From: Chlorops oryzae
Taxonomy: Eukaryota > Arthropoda > Insecta > Diptera > Chloropidae
Reading direction: 5' to 3'
Length of the DNA: 64,000 nucleotides
Assembly (NCBI GenBank): GCA_020466095.1
Contig: CM035806.1
Location: forward strand, 14,824,724 to 14,888,723
Below the pieces are notes generated by a model. That model did no database searches. It saw only the letters and a program-made list of their open reading frames with translations, and was not told the origin of the DNA. Each line of letters begins with the position of its first letter. Within the stretch, counting starts at the first letter, position 1. Below are positions 12,982-24,922 of this stretch, piece after piece. A program made the translations under genes and the position numbers.

Positions 12982-12987
12982 AATAAA
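12982..12987 (+). terminator. Poly(A) signal of the RSPH1-like gene
   Basis: AATAAA about 105 bp after the stop codon, in T-rich then A-rich sequence. It is the first canonical signal downstream. Confidence 0.6.
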
Positions 12988-13019
12988 ATTAAATTAAAAT
13001 CATTAAAAAGGAAAAAAAA

Positions 13020-14137
13020 ATAGAAATAATTGCTGCTTTCAACGAAGGTTTCGTTGTTGTCCTCCTCGACTTGCTGCTTCCATTTGTTTCAATTAGTCTG
13101 CAGTGCCCATGCTTTGGAGCCATAACGTCTGTGATACTCTTTCACTAAAACGGTCTGGAAATTCGCGCTTGTAAATCATTTAATTTCGAATTACATAGAC
13201 CAATCGATTTGTTGGTTTTGTTTTTGTTTTTGTTTTTGTTTTTTTTCTGTTCGATTTACGACATTCGGAGACCATTTGACGCTTGCCGAAAGAAAGTCTG
13301 GCAGTGCCGCCAATTGAAATGTTGTAAATCATTTGATTGTCAATGAACGTGTGGAATTTTCGTTTTCAATTGGACACCACTGTGTGGGCAACTTACAAAG
13401 TTGCTGTCCTCTTCCGCGTGTGGTGAAAATTGTAGAAATTGTAAATGTTGTGCGTTAGTCCAAGTTCAATAATTGTTTTTCCCTTCTTCCGTTCCACATC
13501 TCTCTCGCTTCACGCTCCGAATCATCATTGTCGTTCCGTTTTTACCGTGAGTTAGTGCTTAAAATCTCTTGGGTCAAAAATCCCCAGGGTGCTTTTATTT
13601 TTTTTCTCGCTAAGTATATTTTCTTCAATTTAGAGTGTCAAATGCCGGGTCGATTCTCTTTTATTGAGAACACATCCATACTCGTACGTATATGAGTCCG
13701 TATAGCTGGGCTTCCTAATTTGTTGATTGAGTCTTTAGTGTACTTCTCTTCAATGTAACGAAGTGATGTTAAATTGAGCTAGGCTCCTCTTAGATTCATT
13801 TTATTTCAATTGGGTTCTTTTGTTTTTCCTTATTTAACTTTTTTTTTTTTAAAGGTTAAAAATGGGTGAGAGTCTTCGGACTCATAAACTGTGTGATATT
13901 TGTGGAGATAAAGAGACTGACTCCTCCACAATTAGGCAATGCGCAAGGTCCCCTTTTAAATGAAATTTTTGCTCTAAAAATTCGCATTTTAGCTGGCGAT
14001 AAATTTAAAAGGTAGAGATTTGTGTGTGGAAATTGGGAATTAGATGGACGAATCATGTCGCCATATGGCCCCATTTCAATACTGTCGTCAGTACAGACTA
14101 GTGCAAAACTAGTGCAAAAGTCAACAGTCTACATAAT
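13020..14137. other. Intergenic stretch between convergent genes
   Basis: No gene or transposon ends recognised. T-rich with GTTTTT runs near 13215-13245. Confidence 0.5.
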
Positions 14138-14359
14138 CGGTGGTGCCACAGAATCCGATAGCTGTCGGAATCGGAATTAAAACCGATCGAAATTTCATAC
14201 AGAATTTAAAAATTTTGTTATTTTTGGTTTTGAATCGGAACTATTATCGGTTCTTAATTGCACAGAACCCTATTTTATCCGGCTATCTATGAAATACATA
14301 TGAAAGTTCAGTCGACTAAATTCCAATTCCGATAGCTATCGGATTCTGTGACACCCCTG
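14138..14359. mobile_element. 222-bp MITE with long inverted ends (hAT-like termini)
   Basis: Left end has GCCACAGAATCCGATAGC and right end has GCTATCGGATTCTGTGACAC, so the terminal inverted repeat is more than 30 bp with a few mismatches. Read inward, the right terminus starts CAGGGGTGTCACAG, typical of hAT elements. An 8-bp target duplication is not clear; the flanks share only ATAAT. No coding capacity. Confidence 0.65.
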
Positions 14360-14798
14360 AATAATTACCGACGTCAATAACTCGTCTATAGCTCGTCATT
14401 AGTTCTTTTGGTCTACATGTAGACATGCAATGACAACTCAATGTTAATTGTCTATAGCGCAAAACATTGCGGGCGGGTATAACCGGTCAGCAGTAGTACT
14501 GTCTACTCGGTCAGTAGTAAAAGAATATAGATTCACTATTATCATTCATCTAATTTCGACCAACAAAAAGTATTTAGCCTAAATTTTCATCCCACATGAA
14601 AGTGAAAATTGTACAGGACAACGGACTCTTCGGTTCTAATGTGTCAGCCCCGTACATTTGATATCGAAACTGATTTTTCCTTCATTTTGACATTTATTAT
14701 TATTATTATTCAGACATTAATTATGGAAATTCACCTGATGCTGCCGTCCCCATTCGAACATTATTTATATAAGTACATATATATATATACCCCCCACT
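14360..14798. other. Noncoding stretch, possible old element
   Basis: GTAGTACTGTCTAC and GTCAGTAGTA motifs near 14490-14520 echo CTGTCGTCAGTACAG at 14082-14096, hinting at a larger decayed element around the MITE. Boundaries cannot be placed. Confidence 0.3.
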
Positions 14799-15362
14799 TT
14801 AATCTTTTTTATAATTTGAAAAACAATAACGACATAAGAACTTCTGCGGCAAAGGATCACTTTCGTTCGAATCTTCAGGGTTTTCTTGCGAACATTTCTC
14901 ATTCAGATGCTCCTCTTTCATCGTATGCCTTTTATGAAATAAACATTTGCTGCAAACATAAGACCTACCAGGGCCCAGTCGTCGAAATTTCTGTGTTGGA
15001 TGTAGGCTTAACTGTTGGTCTGTTTTCGAATTTGAAGGATTTTCGGTCCGCAACCGTTTCCAAATGGTAGGCTTTGCCGTTGATTTTCGAATTCTTCGTT
15101 TGGGATTCCGCTTCTTTCGATTGGCGGCAATGCGACGCTTGGCGACAATGCGACGCATTCTCTTATTTTGTGGAATTTCTACGTTTATATCATTCCCGGA
15201 AATGATTGTATTGACAGCTTCATCGTCATTGCCATCGGATATTTCTGCACTTTTAAAGCTCACTTTACGGTCGCGCGCTTAACGTGATGAAAAGGAAATG
15301 GACAGTTACAGAGGGTTTTTTTTAAAAGGGCAGGATGAAAAAAAAAACAAATTACCATCCAT
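14799..15362 (-). CDS. Small basic protein with a Cys2-His-Cys finger-like motif
   Basis: Not recognised. The main exon (15277-14799) is open and coding-like but has no usable ATG; its only early start would be GTG. A 78-bp intron (15355-15278) with GT..AG ends and a pyrimidine-rich 3' side joins it to a 7-nt coding exon at 15362-15356 (ATGGATG) in good start context (AAAACC before the ATG). The result is about 161 residues beginning MDARDRKVSF. An acidic N-terminus is followed by a strongly basic stretch at residues 42-67 (nuclear-localisation-like), then C111-x2-C114-x11-H126-x4-C131, then a lone C151-x2-C154 close to the end. A nucleic-acid-binding nuclear protein is a reasonable guess only. 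It converges on the RSPH1-like gene. The start exon is inference; the exon body is well supported by its coherence. Confidence 0.6.
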
Positions 15363-15401
15363 GGTTTTTGCACAATTTTACGAAAGTAATTTTTTTTTTT
15401 T

Positions 15402-15711
15402 TGGAAATTAATGAAATTTTTAGAAATAAGATTTAAATTCAAATTACTCAAATTTTAATGAATTTTTTTTTTTAAATCTAAATCGAAGGGGCTCAAAGAA
15501 ATATAAGGTCTGTTCCCGTACTGCACGAAACTGCCCAAAACTGCCAAATTTTCATACAGTTTAAAAAAAAATTGGGCAGTTTCGTGCAATACGGGAACAG
15601 ACCTATAATATCAATTTTATTTTTGGAAATTAATGAAATTTTTAGAAATTAGATTTAAATTCAAATATTTTATTGAAAATAATTTTTCGATCTAAATAAA
15701 AGGGGCTCAAA
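15402..15711. repeat. Direct duplication (about 95 bp) flanking a hairpin MITE
   Basis: The segments 15402-15499 and 15624-15711 are diverged copies of each other: both start GGAAATTAATGAAATTTTTA and end AGGGGCTCAAA. Between them sits the hairpin element at 15506-15604. Confidence 0.75.
15506..15604. mobile_element. 99-bp palindromic MITE, TA-flanked
   Basis: Begins AGGTCTGTTCCCGTACTGCA and ends with the near-perfect reverse complement, TGCAATACGGGAACAGACCT. Arms are over 30 bp with about one mismatch, and the flanks are TA on both sides. It folds into a single hairpin. It is too short to encode anything. Confidence 0.85.
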
Positions 15712-18185
15712 ACATTTCATGAAGAAAAATTCGATTTTTCCAAAGGTAAAGCGTTGTTGAAATTAATTTTGAAACAGCACATTAACCTGTGAATACGTAA
15801 TAGCAGAGATATATTCCTTTCTCGAAGAAATCTATTCTACTTAACTTTCGAATATTTCTCGAATGACTATGAAAATACAATGCTACAGGTGCTTTGGCCT
15901 CTCTAACGATTTTAATTATTTTGGGCGTATTGACTGCAGCTATTTAACGCCGCATGATTTTCAGGAAGTTGAAGAGTGAGTGCTAAACATAATGAGGGAT
16001 GGAAAATCAACAAGTGGTAGGTATGTACGCTGCCTGGAAAACGGCCAAAGGCGTTAACCTAATTTTTCAAAAATAGAGAGAGAAGGAGAAATAGAAAAAA
16101 TAATGACGGAAGCAAAATTTTGTATCGAAATTTACTTCTACTTCTAAGAAATGTTTGGGAATTAATATTTTTCTTTTTTTTTCGGTATAACACGCAGCAG
16201 GACATAACACCTCAGCGTGTAATGTCGGCGTCATCGTCATCTTCGGCGCCACTTTTGAAGGTAACAAAGTCAGCAGATATTTATTTTTTGTGAGCATATT
16301 GAATATCTTGCGATAGCGCGTAACAGAGAGAGCGAGAGCGAGAGAGAGTGTGTGTGAGCTGAATATAATTAAATTGCGTTTTGTAAACAAGGTAACCGAC
16401 ACCTTGAATAGATTGTGGAAAAAAAAAAAATTAAAGGGACAGCAAGACAGCATTGTAGCCTACAATTATTATTGGCGCCTATATGAAATTAGCTGCTCTC
16501 CATTTGCCCTCACACATCCTGTGTTGTTGCCTTTAAGCCCCGCCGTGCACCCTCTGCTCTGCTATCCTCTGAATCTTCTCTGATCTTCTCATTTCGTGCT
16601 GTTCGGTTCGCCTGTGATGCCACAACTTTAGGCAACGCGCCACAAATCATTTCGGCCGGAACATTCGACTGAATGTTGCATCCAGCAACAAAATGCGGCG
16701 GCGGCATGATTTCTTGTTATGTCTTAAGGTGTTGATAATAATCATACGCTCACACTTGTTACAGCAGCGACCTCTGCTGCTGTTCCTTGACCGCCTCAAA
16801 ACCCCTCTAGTCATGCCTCTACCGCTGCGAGATTAGTTGAAATGTGCAAATTATGTGATTCGTCTGCGATTGCGCGCATTTGCTTTGAAATTATTGTTCT
16901 GCTGTTGTTCTCTGTTTCCCTTCGGCACCTTTCTCGAAGTCTTCGCCTTCGCCATCGCCATCGCGTTGCATCCATCTCACTGGCGAACCTCATTTATCAT
17001 GTTTCTGAAAATTGCATGAAATTCATTCGACGTCCAACGACTGAGCGCGTTGAAATAGGCCTTGAAATGACAAGCAAAATGAGCTCGTCGTATATAATAT
17101 ATATGAAATTATTGCTAATTATTTTGACACCTGCTTTCAGAGAACTGAAATGAAATCCTCCGATCCCGTCCGGTCCAGTCTAGTGCCGTCCAGTGCCGAC
17201 CAGTGCAGTCAATTCGGAGTGATGAAAATTGCTGGTTATACGTTGAAAATTATTCACACCTTGTTTAAGTGTGATTTGCAACATTTCGTGTAGGCTGATC
17301 GTGTAGACGTCTCTCGTCTTTTGGGAGCGAGAAGGGGCCATTATCAAAATGAGTCGATATCCTTCAAAGATCGCCTCAACATCGTTTGTTTTTGTTTTTT
17401 CCTTTTAAATACCGCAGCTGTTTCCGTCTGCCATCGTTAAGCATATGACACTTTTTTCTTTTTTGTTCGTCTTTCCGAGTCTTTTCCTTATCAACTCTTT
17501 TTTTACAATTCCGATCTTAATATTCTGCGTAAGATCTATGGTTTGGTTTTTTTGTTTTTTTTTTTTTTCTTTTAATAGATCAAAAGAGTAGCATGTGTAG
17601 GCAAATGTGTCTTGAAATATATCCAGTTTGAGTACGTAATTTAGGGTTCACTTTTCACCGCAAACATTTCCTTTTGAAGCAATAGAAAGAATCGATCGGC
17701 TAGGGACGAATGCATGCATGGTGAGTGCATTGATATCTATTGTTTGTTTGGAATTGTTGTATGCGGGATCGGAATCCTTGGTAGTTTTATGCGATTGTGA
17801 TCTTGGTTACAGCATGTGCAGATTTTTGTTGCTCGTGAGTAGGTGTTACTTTTGGGAAAGATTGAGATTTCTATCTTACTACTGATTCGGTAGTATTTTT
17901 CGGTTTATTTTATTTTTATTTTTCCTTTTTCCGAAGAAAGATCACATGTTCGATATGGATGGGAGGATATGGAGTTTTGTGTTTCATCTTCTTGGCAAAA
18001 ACGAAGGCAACACTATTATGCCTTATGGCCGTTATATTTTTCGTTTCAAGGAAGTCTCAAAAATTGGTACAACGGAACGTAGTTGAAAGTCCAAAGATTT
18101 GAACTACTTTAAAGTTTGCAAAAAGTGTTTAAAGCCGGCATAAGTTTGATCAGTTGAATTTCTAAAATTTTCAATCACCCAAGCA
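15712..18185. other. Noncoding stretch
   Basis: No coding exon can be supported. It includes a GAGAGCGAGAGCGAGAGAGA tract near 16326-16346, GC-rich sequence at about 16890-16990 and a run of GTCCAGT-like repeats at 17165-17208. It may hold regulatory DNA, but nothing is diagnostic. Confidence 0.4.
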
Positions 18186-19062
18186 TATTCCGAGTTTTCT
18201 GATTAATGAGTCCGAAATTTTTACGAAATCCGAAAAGTCAGTCCGAAATGAGTCCGAAATTGCTATAAATCACAGACCTCGAAAAAATTTGTCCGAAATG
18301 ACTCCTAAAATTTTTACAAAATACACGACTCAGAAAAATCAGTCCAAAATGATTCCGAAAGTTTTAAAAAATACACGACTCAGAAAAATCAGTCCAAAAT
18401 GAGTCCGAAATTAGTCCGAAACGACGCCTACATTATAACAAAATACACGACTCAAAATTTCAGTCCTAAATGAGTCCGAAATCACTCCGAAATTTTAAAA
18501 AATACATGGCCCAGAGTAATCAGTCCGAAATGACTCCGAAATTTACAAAAACGGCTCAAAAAAATCAGTGATAAACGACTCCTAAAATTTTTACAAAACA
18601 CACGATCAAAAAATCAGTCCAAAATGATTCCGAAAGTTTTAAAAAATACACGAATCAGAAAAATCAGTCCAAAAGTGAGTCCGAAATTGCTATAAAACAC
18701 AGACTTCGAAAAAATTTGTCCAAAATGACTCCGAAATTTTTTAAAAAATATACGGCTCAGAAGAATCAGTCCGAAATGAGTCCGAAACGACGCCTAAATT
18801 ATAACAAAATACACGACTCAATCCAAAATGAGTCCGAAATCACTCCGAAATTTTAAAAAAATACAGGGCTCAGAAAAACCAGTTCGAAATGACTCCGAAA
18901 TTGAAAAAAAAATACACGGCTCAGAAAAATCAGTCCAAAATGATTCCCTAATTGCTATAAAACATAGACCTCCGAACAATTTGTCCGAAACGAGCTCAGA
19001 AAAATTAGTGAGGCGCGCATTCAAGAGTCCAAAATGAGCCTGGATAATAATATTTTGTCTAT
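18186..19062. repeat. TCCGAAA satellite array
   Basis: About 870 bp of degenerate tandem units built on ATGACTCCGAAA or ATGAGTCCGAAA, joined by AAAATACACGACTCAGAAAA spacers, so the basic period is about 50-60 bp. Longer segments recur roughly 370-430 bp apart (TGCTATAAA..CACAGAC at 18255 and 18690; ACGACGCCTA..ATTATAACAA at 18422 and 18789), which suggests a higher-order unit. A related array lies at 60735-61630. The Phe/Ser-rich frames through it are artefacts. Confidence 0.85.
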
Positions 19063-20028
19063 ATGTACATAGGTACATAGGTTTGATTTGTGCAAATATT
19101 CAGAAGAATTCCCAAATCAATGCCAACACCCAATCTTTCATTGCTTTTCCAGAGAATTGCCGTCATGAACTATTTCAATGGTAATTTCCATGACAGCTCC
19201 ACATAGTTTTCTTTCTTATTTTAATAATCTCTCTTTTTTTTTTTTTTTTTTTAAATGGTCTCTATGCATTTTGAGTGAATCAAGAAATTACTGTATTCAG
19301 AGTCCGTCTTCTAATGTCATCGTCTTTGGCAATAATTCATTCTGAAGTCTAAGAAGTCTAAAAGAGAAGGCTCAATTGTAGAATTTCTACCTTGCGGGTG
19401 GTAGACCGCATCAAGCGCCAGTAAAACAAAACTCAAAACTCTCCACACAATTCTGAATAAATAAATAGACAATAACAAACAAGCCCCTCGACTCAAGCCT
19501 ACCCAAACACAAAGCAAAAAAAAATTAAATATAAGATATAAAATGAAAAACTGAAGACTGAAGACCACAAAAAAAAAAAAAAAAAAGGAGAGTCAATAGT
19601 TACAAAATCTTACGTGAATTCCAGACACGATGTTGTTGCCCAATGCACTTAATCATGACATGATTGTCCACACATAGGCGTATAAATAATACCGCATGTC
19701 AACATTACAAAACAAAAATAAAAAATAAAAAATTAAATAAATGAAAATAAAAAGGAAGACGAAATTCTTGGGAAATTGTGTTGACGATTGTGCGACAAAA
19801 TTCATCCAAGAATATGTTGAATGTTGAAAATTAAGCAACTCCAAAACTCACACTGTAATTGATGGCTGAGAAGAACAACTCACGAGGATACGAAGAAATC
19901 ATATTTAGGTATGTACGTGGCCGGTCTATTCGTACCACCGATCTCTTAGGTCTGTTCAAACCCATTTTGATGGAATCGAAATGATTTTTTTATTTCGTAT
20001 TTTTCATAAATGTGGACAAAAAAAAAAA
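19063..20028. other. AT-rich noncoding stretch
   Basis: Homopolymer runs only; no gene or element recognised. Confidence 0.45.
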
Positions 20029-20170
20029 ATACAGAACCCAGAGAAAAAGACTGCAAAACCATCAGAGCTCTCGATAAAGAAGAATCGGAGGCCATTTGAC
20101 GACTTCGAAGACGTCGTCGACGAGGAAAATATTGATCGATATCTTGGAAACAATGAGAAGGACGAGTAGA
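20029..20170 (+). pseudogene. Possible coding exon or fragment, charged C-terminal tail
   Basis: After a possible acceptor AG (20030-20031) an open frame encodes KPSELSIKKNRRPFDDFEDV, followed by an acidic run ending EKDE and TAG at 20167-20169. Base composition (GAC, GTC and GAC-rich codons) is unlike the AT-rich surroundings. There is no upstream exon, no ATG in sensible context and no family match I recognise. It could be a last exon of an unseen gene or a retrocopy scrap. Confidence 0.25.
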
Positions 20171-21474
20171 ATGCCGCTGCCAAAGAGAGAATCGGGCTCT
20201 GTGTGACAATAAGGATGACAATAGACGCATGCTGATGAGAATCTTAACGTTCACGTGTATGTATTTCCCCCATTCAAACAGGTAGACACGCCTTGTTTGT
20301 GTTAATCGTCATGAGGCTAGGTACGGCGTACGCAAAACCATTTGGGACATTAGAAGTTAAACCCAAAAACTCGGATGAACTTAAAGGCCGGTCGGCCACA
20401 TGGGATTGAATCGAAACGAATGGAATGAAATGGTATGGTATAGCATAGCAGGCATAGTGTGGTATGACAAGCGAATAGAATGGGATGGAATGGGAGTGAT
20501 CCGAAAGGAATGATTAAAATCATTTATTCTTCCTTTTTTTTTTCATTTGTGAAATTTTTCAAGATTTTTCCTTTCGTCTTCGTCGTCGTCGATGTCGATG
20601 TCTTTTCCCCGTTTATTTTTTTCCTTCTGCTCCGTTTCTTCCATTTTAAACCGTTTGCAGTTCTTATGCGGAATTAATGTTAAAGAATATTCTCGACCTT
20701 AGACATACAACATATCTGCTAGGCATATCATTAGCACAAAATATGATGCATAAAAGAGAGTCCATGTCACGCATGCGCAAAATATCAATTTTCTTAAGTC
20801 ACTAATGCTTTAATCTGATAATCTAGATCTACTTTGGAAAAGACAAGACAAGAGAAGAGAAGAGAGTAGAGGACAGGAGAAGGAGAAGAAAAAGACTGTT
20901 GTAGAGCTTGAACGCGACACAATCGCTGCAATCAAGCGTATAAAAATTGTGTTTTGTTCTTCTTCTTATTTAAAGGTGGTTCTACTTGCAGTTCTTATCG
21001 CGTTAGCTGATCTTGTCAATTTCGTTTAGAGGATGTCTTTGCCTACTTTCATTTCGTATTGTTTTTTTTTTTCGTATTTTTCTGGCTTTGTATTTCGATT
21101 TCTGAAACTGCGTTTTGTCAACACCTGGCATTGGGGTAAGTGCGGTTGACAAAATGTGATCGCTTAGTCCTTTCATAAGGCTCTTCAGAATTTTGCATTG
21201 ATCGCTTTTTCAGAACGAACAATTTTGTGATGAGCTCTGTCGATAAATTTGATATCTGTTTGCGGTATCTATTACGTTTGAAATGTTGGTTTTCTTCTTC
21301 TTCTTCTTTGTATTCAATTTTCTTTATCTCTTTGAAATTTGTCGGAATTTTTTTTTTTTTTTTTTTTTGGTAACATATATTTTATGGATGACTAAGCTTT
21401 TCAACTTTAATGGCAAACGTAACTTATTCGATCTTTCTGTATTATTTTCTTCTCTCTATTTATCTGGCTCTAAG
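20171..21474. other. Noncoding stretch
   Basis: No gene seen. It has GGTATG/GGAATG short repeats around 20400-20500 and AAGAGAAGAGA sequence near 20840-20895. Confidence 0.45.
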
Positions 21475-22332
21475 TCTCGTCTTCCTCTCTCTCTGCCTCT
21501 CTTTCTTCCTCTCTTCCTCTCATTCTTTCTCTCTTTATTCCTTTCTTTCTTCCTCTCCTTCTTCCTCTCCCTCTCTTTCTCCCTCCTTTTCTCCCTCTCC
21601 CTCTCTTTCTCCCTCCTTTTCTCTCTCTCTTTCCACATCTCTTTCTCTCTGTCTTTCTCCCTGTATTTCCTTTCTAATTCGTCTCCCTCTGCCTCTCCCT
21701 CTCTTTCGCACTCTCTTTCTACCTCTCTTTCTACCTCTCTTTCTACTTCTCTTCCTGCTTCTCTTCCTGCTTCTCTTTCTGCTTCTCTTTCTGCTTCTCT
21801 TTCTCCCTCTCTTTCTACCTCTCTTTCTACTTCTCTTTCTGCTTCTCTTTCCCCCTCTCTTTCTCCCTCTCTTTCTCCTCTCTTCTCCTCTCTTTCTCCC
21901 TCTCTTTCTCCCTCTCTTTCTCCCTCTCTTTCTCCCTCTCTTTCTCCCTCTCTTTCTCCCTCTCTTTCTCCCTCTCTTTCTCCTCTCTCTTTCTCCCTCT
22001 CTTTCTCCCTCTCTTTCTCCCTCCTTTTCTCCCTCTCTTTCTACCTCTTTTTCTCTCTTTTTCCACATCTCTTTCTCCCTCTCTTTCTCACTCTCTTTCT
22101 CCCTCTCTTTCTCCCTCTCTTTCTCCCTCTCTTTCTCCCTCTTTTTCTCCCTCTCTTTCTCCCTCTCTTTCTCCCTCTCTTTCTTCCTCTCTTTCTCCCT
22201 CTCTTTCTCCCAATCTTTCTCCTCTCTTTCTCCCTCTCTTTCTCCCAATCTTTCTCCCTCTCTTTCTCCATATCTCTCTCCATCTCTTTCTCCCTGTCTT
22301 TCCTTCCATTTCTCTCTCCCTCTCTCTTGGTC
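21475..22332. repeat. 12-bp pyrimidine minisatellite (CTCTTTCTCCCT)n
   Basis: About 860 bp with a dominant 12-bp period, CTCTTTCTCCCT, and variant units with TACC, TTCC, TGCT and CACT in the last positions. Because 12 is a multiple of 3, several frames stay open for 280-366 codons (Ser/Leu/Pro-rich on +, Arg/Lys/Glu-rich on -). These are artefacts. One strand is purely pyrimidine. Confidence 0.97.
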
Positions 22333-23286
22333 CCTTTTCTGAAAGCAGAGGTCATCGTTATCATTAACTTTAATGCTACATAACATAATTTTCGCTGGAT
22401 GTCATACCTTTCAATGGAATTACTTTATGTTGCAAAGAATATCGAGCAGAAATCGAATAGAAAAATTCCTGAATTTTATTGCCAGTAGCAAATGGCAGCA
22501 GCAGCACAGCATCAGTGTAGGGTAGTACGTTGAGAAGAAACTCATTCACAGTGCTCCACTAATAAGGATATCAAGGAGAAATAGTAGAAGTAGAAGTGAA
22601 GTAGAACAACATGAAGACGACGAGAACGATGACAACGAGGACGAGGACGAAGAAGCAGCAGCAGAATTGACTTTTCTGTTGAAATGAAATAGCTGGATAT
22701 AAAAATATATAGCTACGTGAACTAATGATGCCACACATTCCATAACTAGATCTCTGCCCTAAGATAATAGAAAAATCTTAGAAAATAGAAAAATTGTTAC
22801 TGAAGGAATTTGTTAGAAAATAAACACACATTTGCACACACACACACACACAAACGTGAACATGGGAAAGAAAAGAGCGCATCTTGACGATGGTGTTATG
22901 GGATATAGATTTTAGTAAGGACATTGTGCTTAGTAGTGAAGTTCGATGAAGATGAAATTACACATTGGATGCGCATTATGACACGACTGACCATCTCTGT
23001 GCTATGTGAGAGCGTGAAGTTATGCGTTCGAAAAATATCCTTATACTGAAGGATTCAAGTAGTATTGGTCATTGGACGATGGCATTATATCGCAAAAAAA
23101 TTCAATAGCAAAACCAAAAAATAAAAAAAATAATAATGATAATAAAAAAACAAATGAGACATGGTCAAATGACAATTGAGCTTGACCGTAATTATTTCTG
23201 CTGGTCCGCGTCTTTTGTCCCTGTTTTCTTAATTCATTAATTTTTATTTTTTCCTTTTTCTTTTATTTATTTATTTATTTATTTAT
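22333..23286. other. Noncoding stretch before the LINE insertion
   Basis: No gene seen. A short CA run lies at 22834-22852; ATTT repeats at 23261-23286 form the target of the LINE below. Confidence 0.45.
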
Positions 23287-23938
23287 GTAGTTCTCGATCC
23301 TAAACTAACGTTTAAGGATCACATTTCGTATGTTACGCACAAAATCAATACCCTCACCAGAATACTATACCCCTTCATAAATCGAAATTCTAACCTTAGT
23401 GTTTTCAACAAATCCCTCATAGTGAAATCTATATTTTTTGCAGTTCTATTTTATGGATGCCCAGTTTGGGGCTCCTGTGCTCGTAGTCACATAAATAGGC
23501 TTCAAGTCAGTCAAAATAAACTTCTGAAACTAGTTTACAATCTACCACGGGATTTTCCTACGCAAAGTCTACACCATATAGCAGGGATTGAGCCTGTGCC
23601 CGAAAAGATACTCAGGCTAATGGAAAATTTTAACTCCAGATGCCAATACTCTGAATATGAGCACATACGGGAACTTGTCCCCTTTCATTAAGTTTAAGTA
23701 GGATAGTATAGGAATTTAAGTTAGTTCGTAGTATAGTAATGTAGTCATAATTATTTCATATAGGTTTTTTTGGACTTTTGCCTCCTGAAATAATATTAAA
23801 ATTCTACACACTATGTCACAAATTATCATACTGTCGAAGATGAACAGGTTATAAACAACCTAAACACTAGATACAGGTACTAGACTTTTAAGAGCTTGTA
23901 AATATTGTAAATATTATACCGAATAAAAGCAAACTTAA

Positions 23939-23975
<37 letters not shown>
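23287..23975 (+). mobile_element. 5'-truncated jockey-type LINE with poly(A) tail
   Basis: One frame is open from 23287 to 23691 and gives the last 134 or so residues of a reverse transcriptase: LDPKLTFKDHI at the start, then LFYGCPVWGSCARSHINRLQ and a QNKLLKLVYNLP motif, as in the jockey/Juan clade. Then come about 250 bp of 3' UTR, AATAAA at 23922-23927, and a 35-A tail at 23941-23975. Both sides are flanked by TTTATTTATTTATTT, a plausible target-site duplication of about 15 bp. The retained frame has no stop, so the insertion looks fairly young. It is dead on arrival because of 5' truncation. Confidence 0.9.
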
Positions 23976-23978
<3 letters not shown>

Positions 23979-24922
23979 ATTTATTTATTTTATTTTTTTT
24001 TTTTTTTGTATTTTCTCTCAAGGGAAAAGTAATTCAATCAGTTACCTGTTAAAGAGTTCTTGTTCCTTGACATTTGCTGTTTGGAACTCATTTATCTTAT
24101 TCTCTGATAGTTGTATCACCTTCTCTCTCTCTCACTCGTTCTTTCCTTCTGCCTCTCATTGTCGCACTGTGTTGTGCTTTTGCCTTAAATATCGTTAATT
24201 ATAAATAAATTATGTCACTTGAAATGAACGCTTGCGTGTCCTGCATATATTGAGATTTTCAAAAAATTATAAGAAGCATAAACCGAAGAAGCAAAAAGAA
24301 AAGGAAGAAGAAAAATGAAAAAAAAAAAAAAAAACGATGGCGCGCACAGTAATCATTCATCTCTCAACACTGATGTCATGTTCTGCTGAAAATTGATACT
24401 TATTAACATTGAAAAGGCATGGCAACCAATCGAGTTCCCATTGTACGTCGCAGCGTCATCACCATCACCGTCGCCTCCATCGCCTCCATCGCCGCCATCG
24501 GCAGGAGGAAGGGGCAGCCGAAGCAGGAGTAGCAGCTAGAACTAATGGAGCAGTACAGGAGAAGGAATAGGACACAATGTGCTTCGATTTCGATTTTTAT
24601 TTACGTGCTGAGCTTACTTAGCCAGTGCAGTGCTTTACTTAACTCTAACATAGCTTAGCTAAGGTTAGCTTAGCTTGGCTTGGATTAGCTCAACTCAGCT
24701 CAGCTTAGCTTAGCTTAGCTGGACTGGCCACAGTATTGATTTCGTGTTGCATGCAAGTGCTTTTTAACCGGAGGAAGCAAAGGAAGTTTCTTGTTGGTCG
24801 AAAATGGTGGCATGTCGCTTACTTTTGCACCGTGTACGGTGTGGTCTGTATTTCACTTAAATATTTATACATACATATGTGTGTGTGTGTGCGTTTAGGC
24901 TATGTGTGCATACTTACCGTAT
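23976..24922. other. Noncoding stretch with TTAGC pentamer repeat
   Basis: Imperfect (TTAGC/AGCTT) repeat at about 24645-24722. CATCGCC/CCATCG repeats at 24463-24500. Poly-A at 24316-24333. No gene seen. Confidence 0.5.

Noticed and set aside
18186..19062. CRISPR-like array because of regular repeats
   Set aside because: Units are degenerate, spacers are not unique, and the genome is eukaryotic; it is a satellite.
21283..22386. Frames of up to 366 codons on + (Ser/Leu/Pro) and 283 on - (Arg/Glu/Lys)
   Set aside because: All arise from the 12-bp minisatellite, whose period is a multiple of three. Several mutually exclusive frames are open at once.
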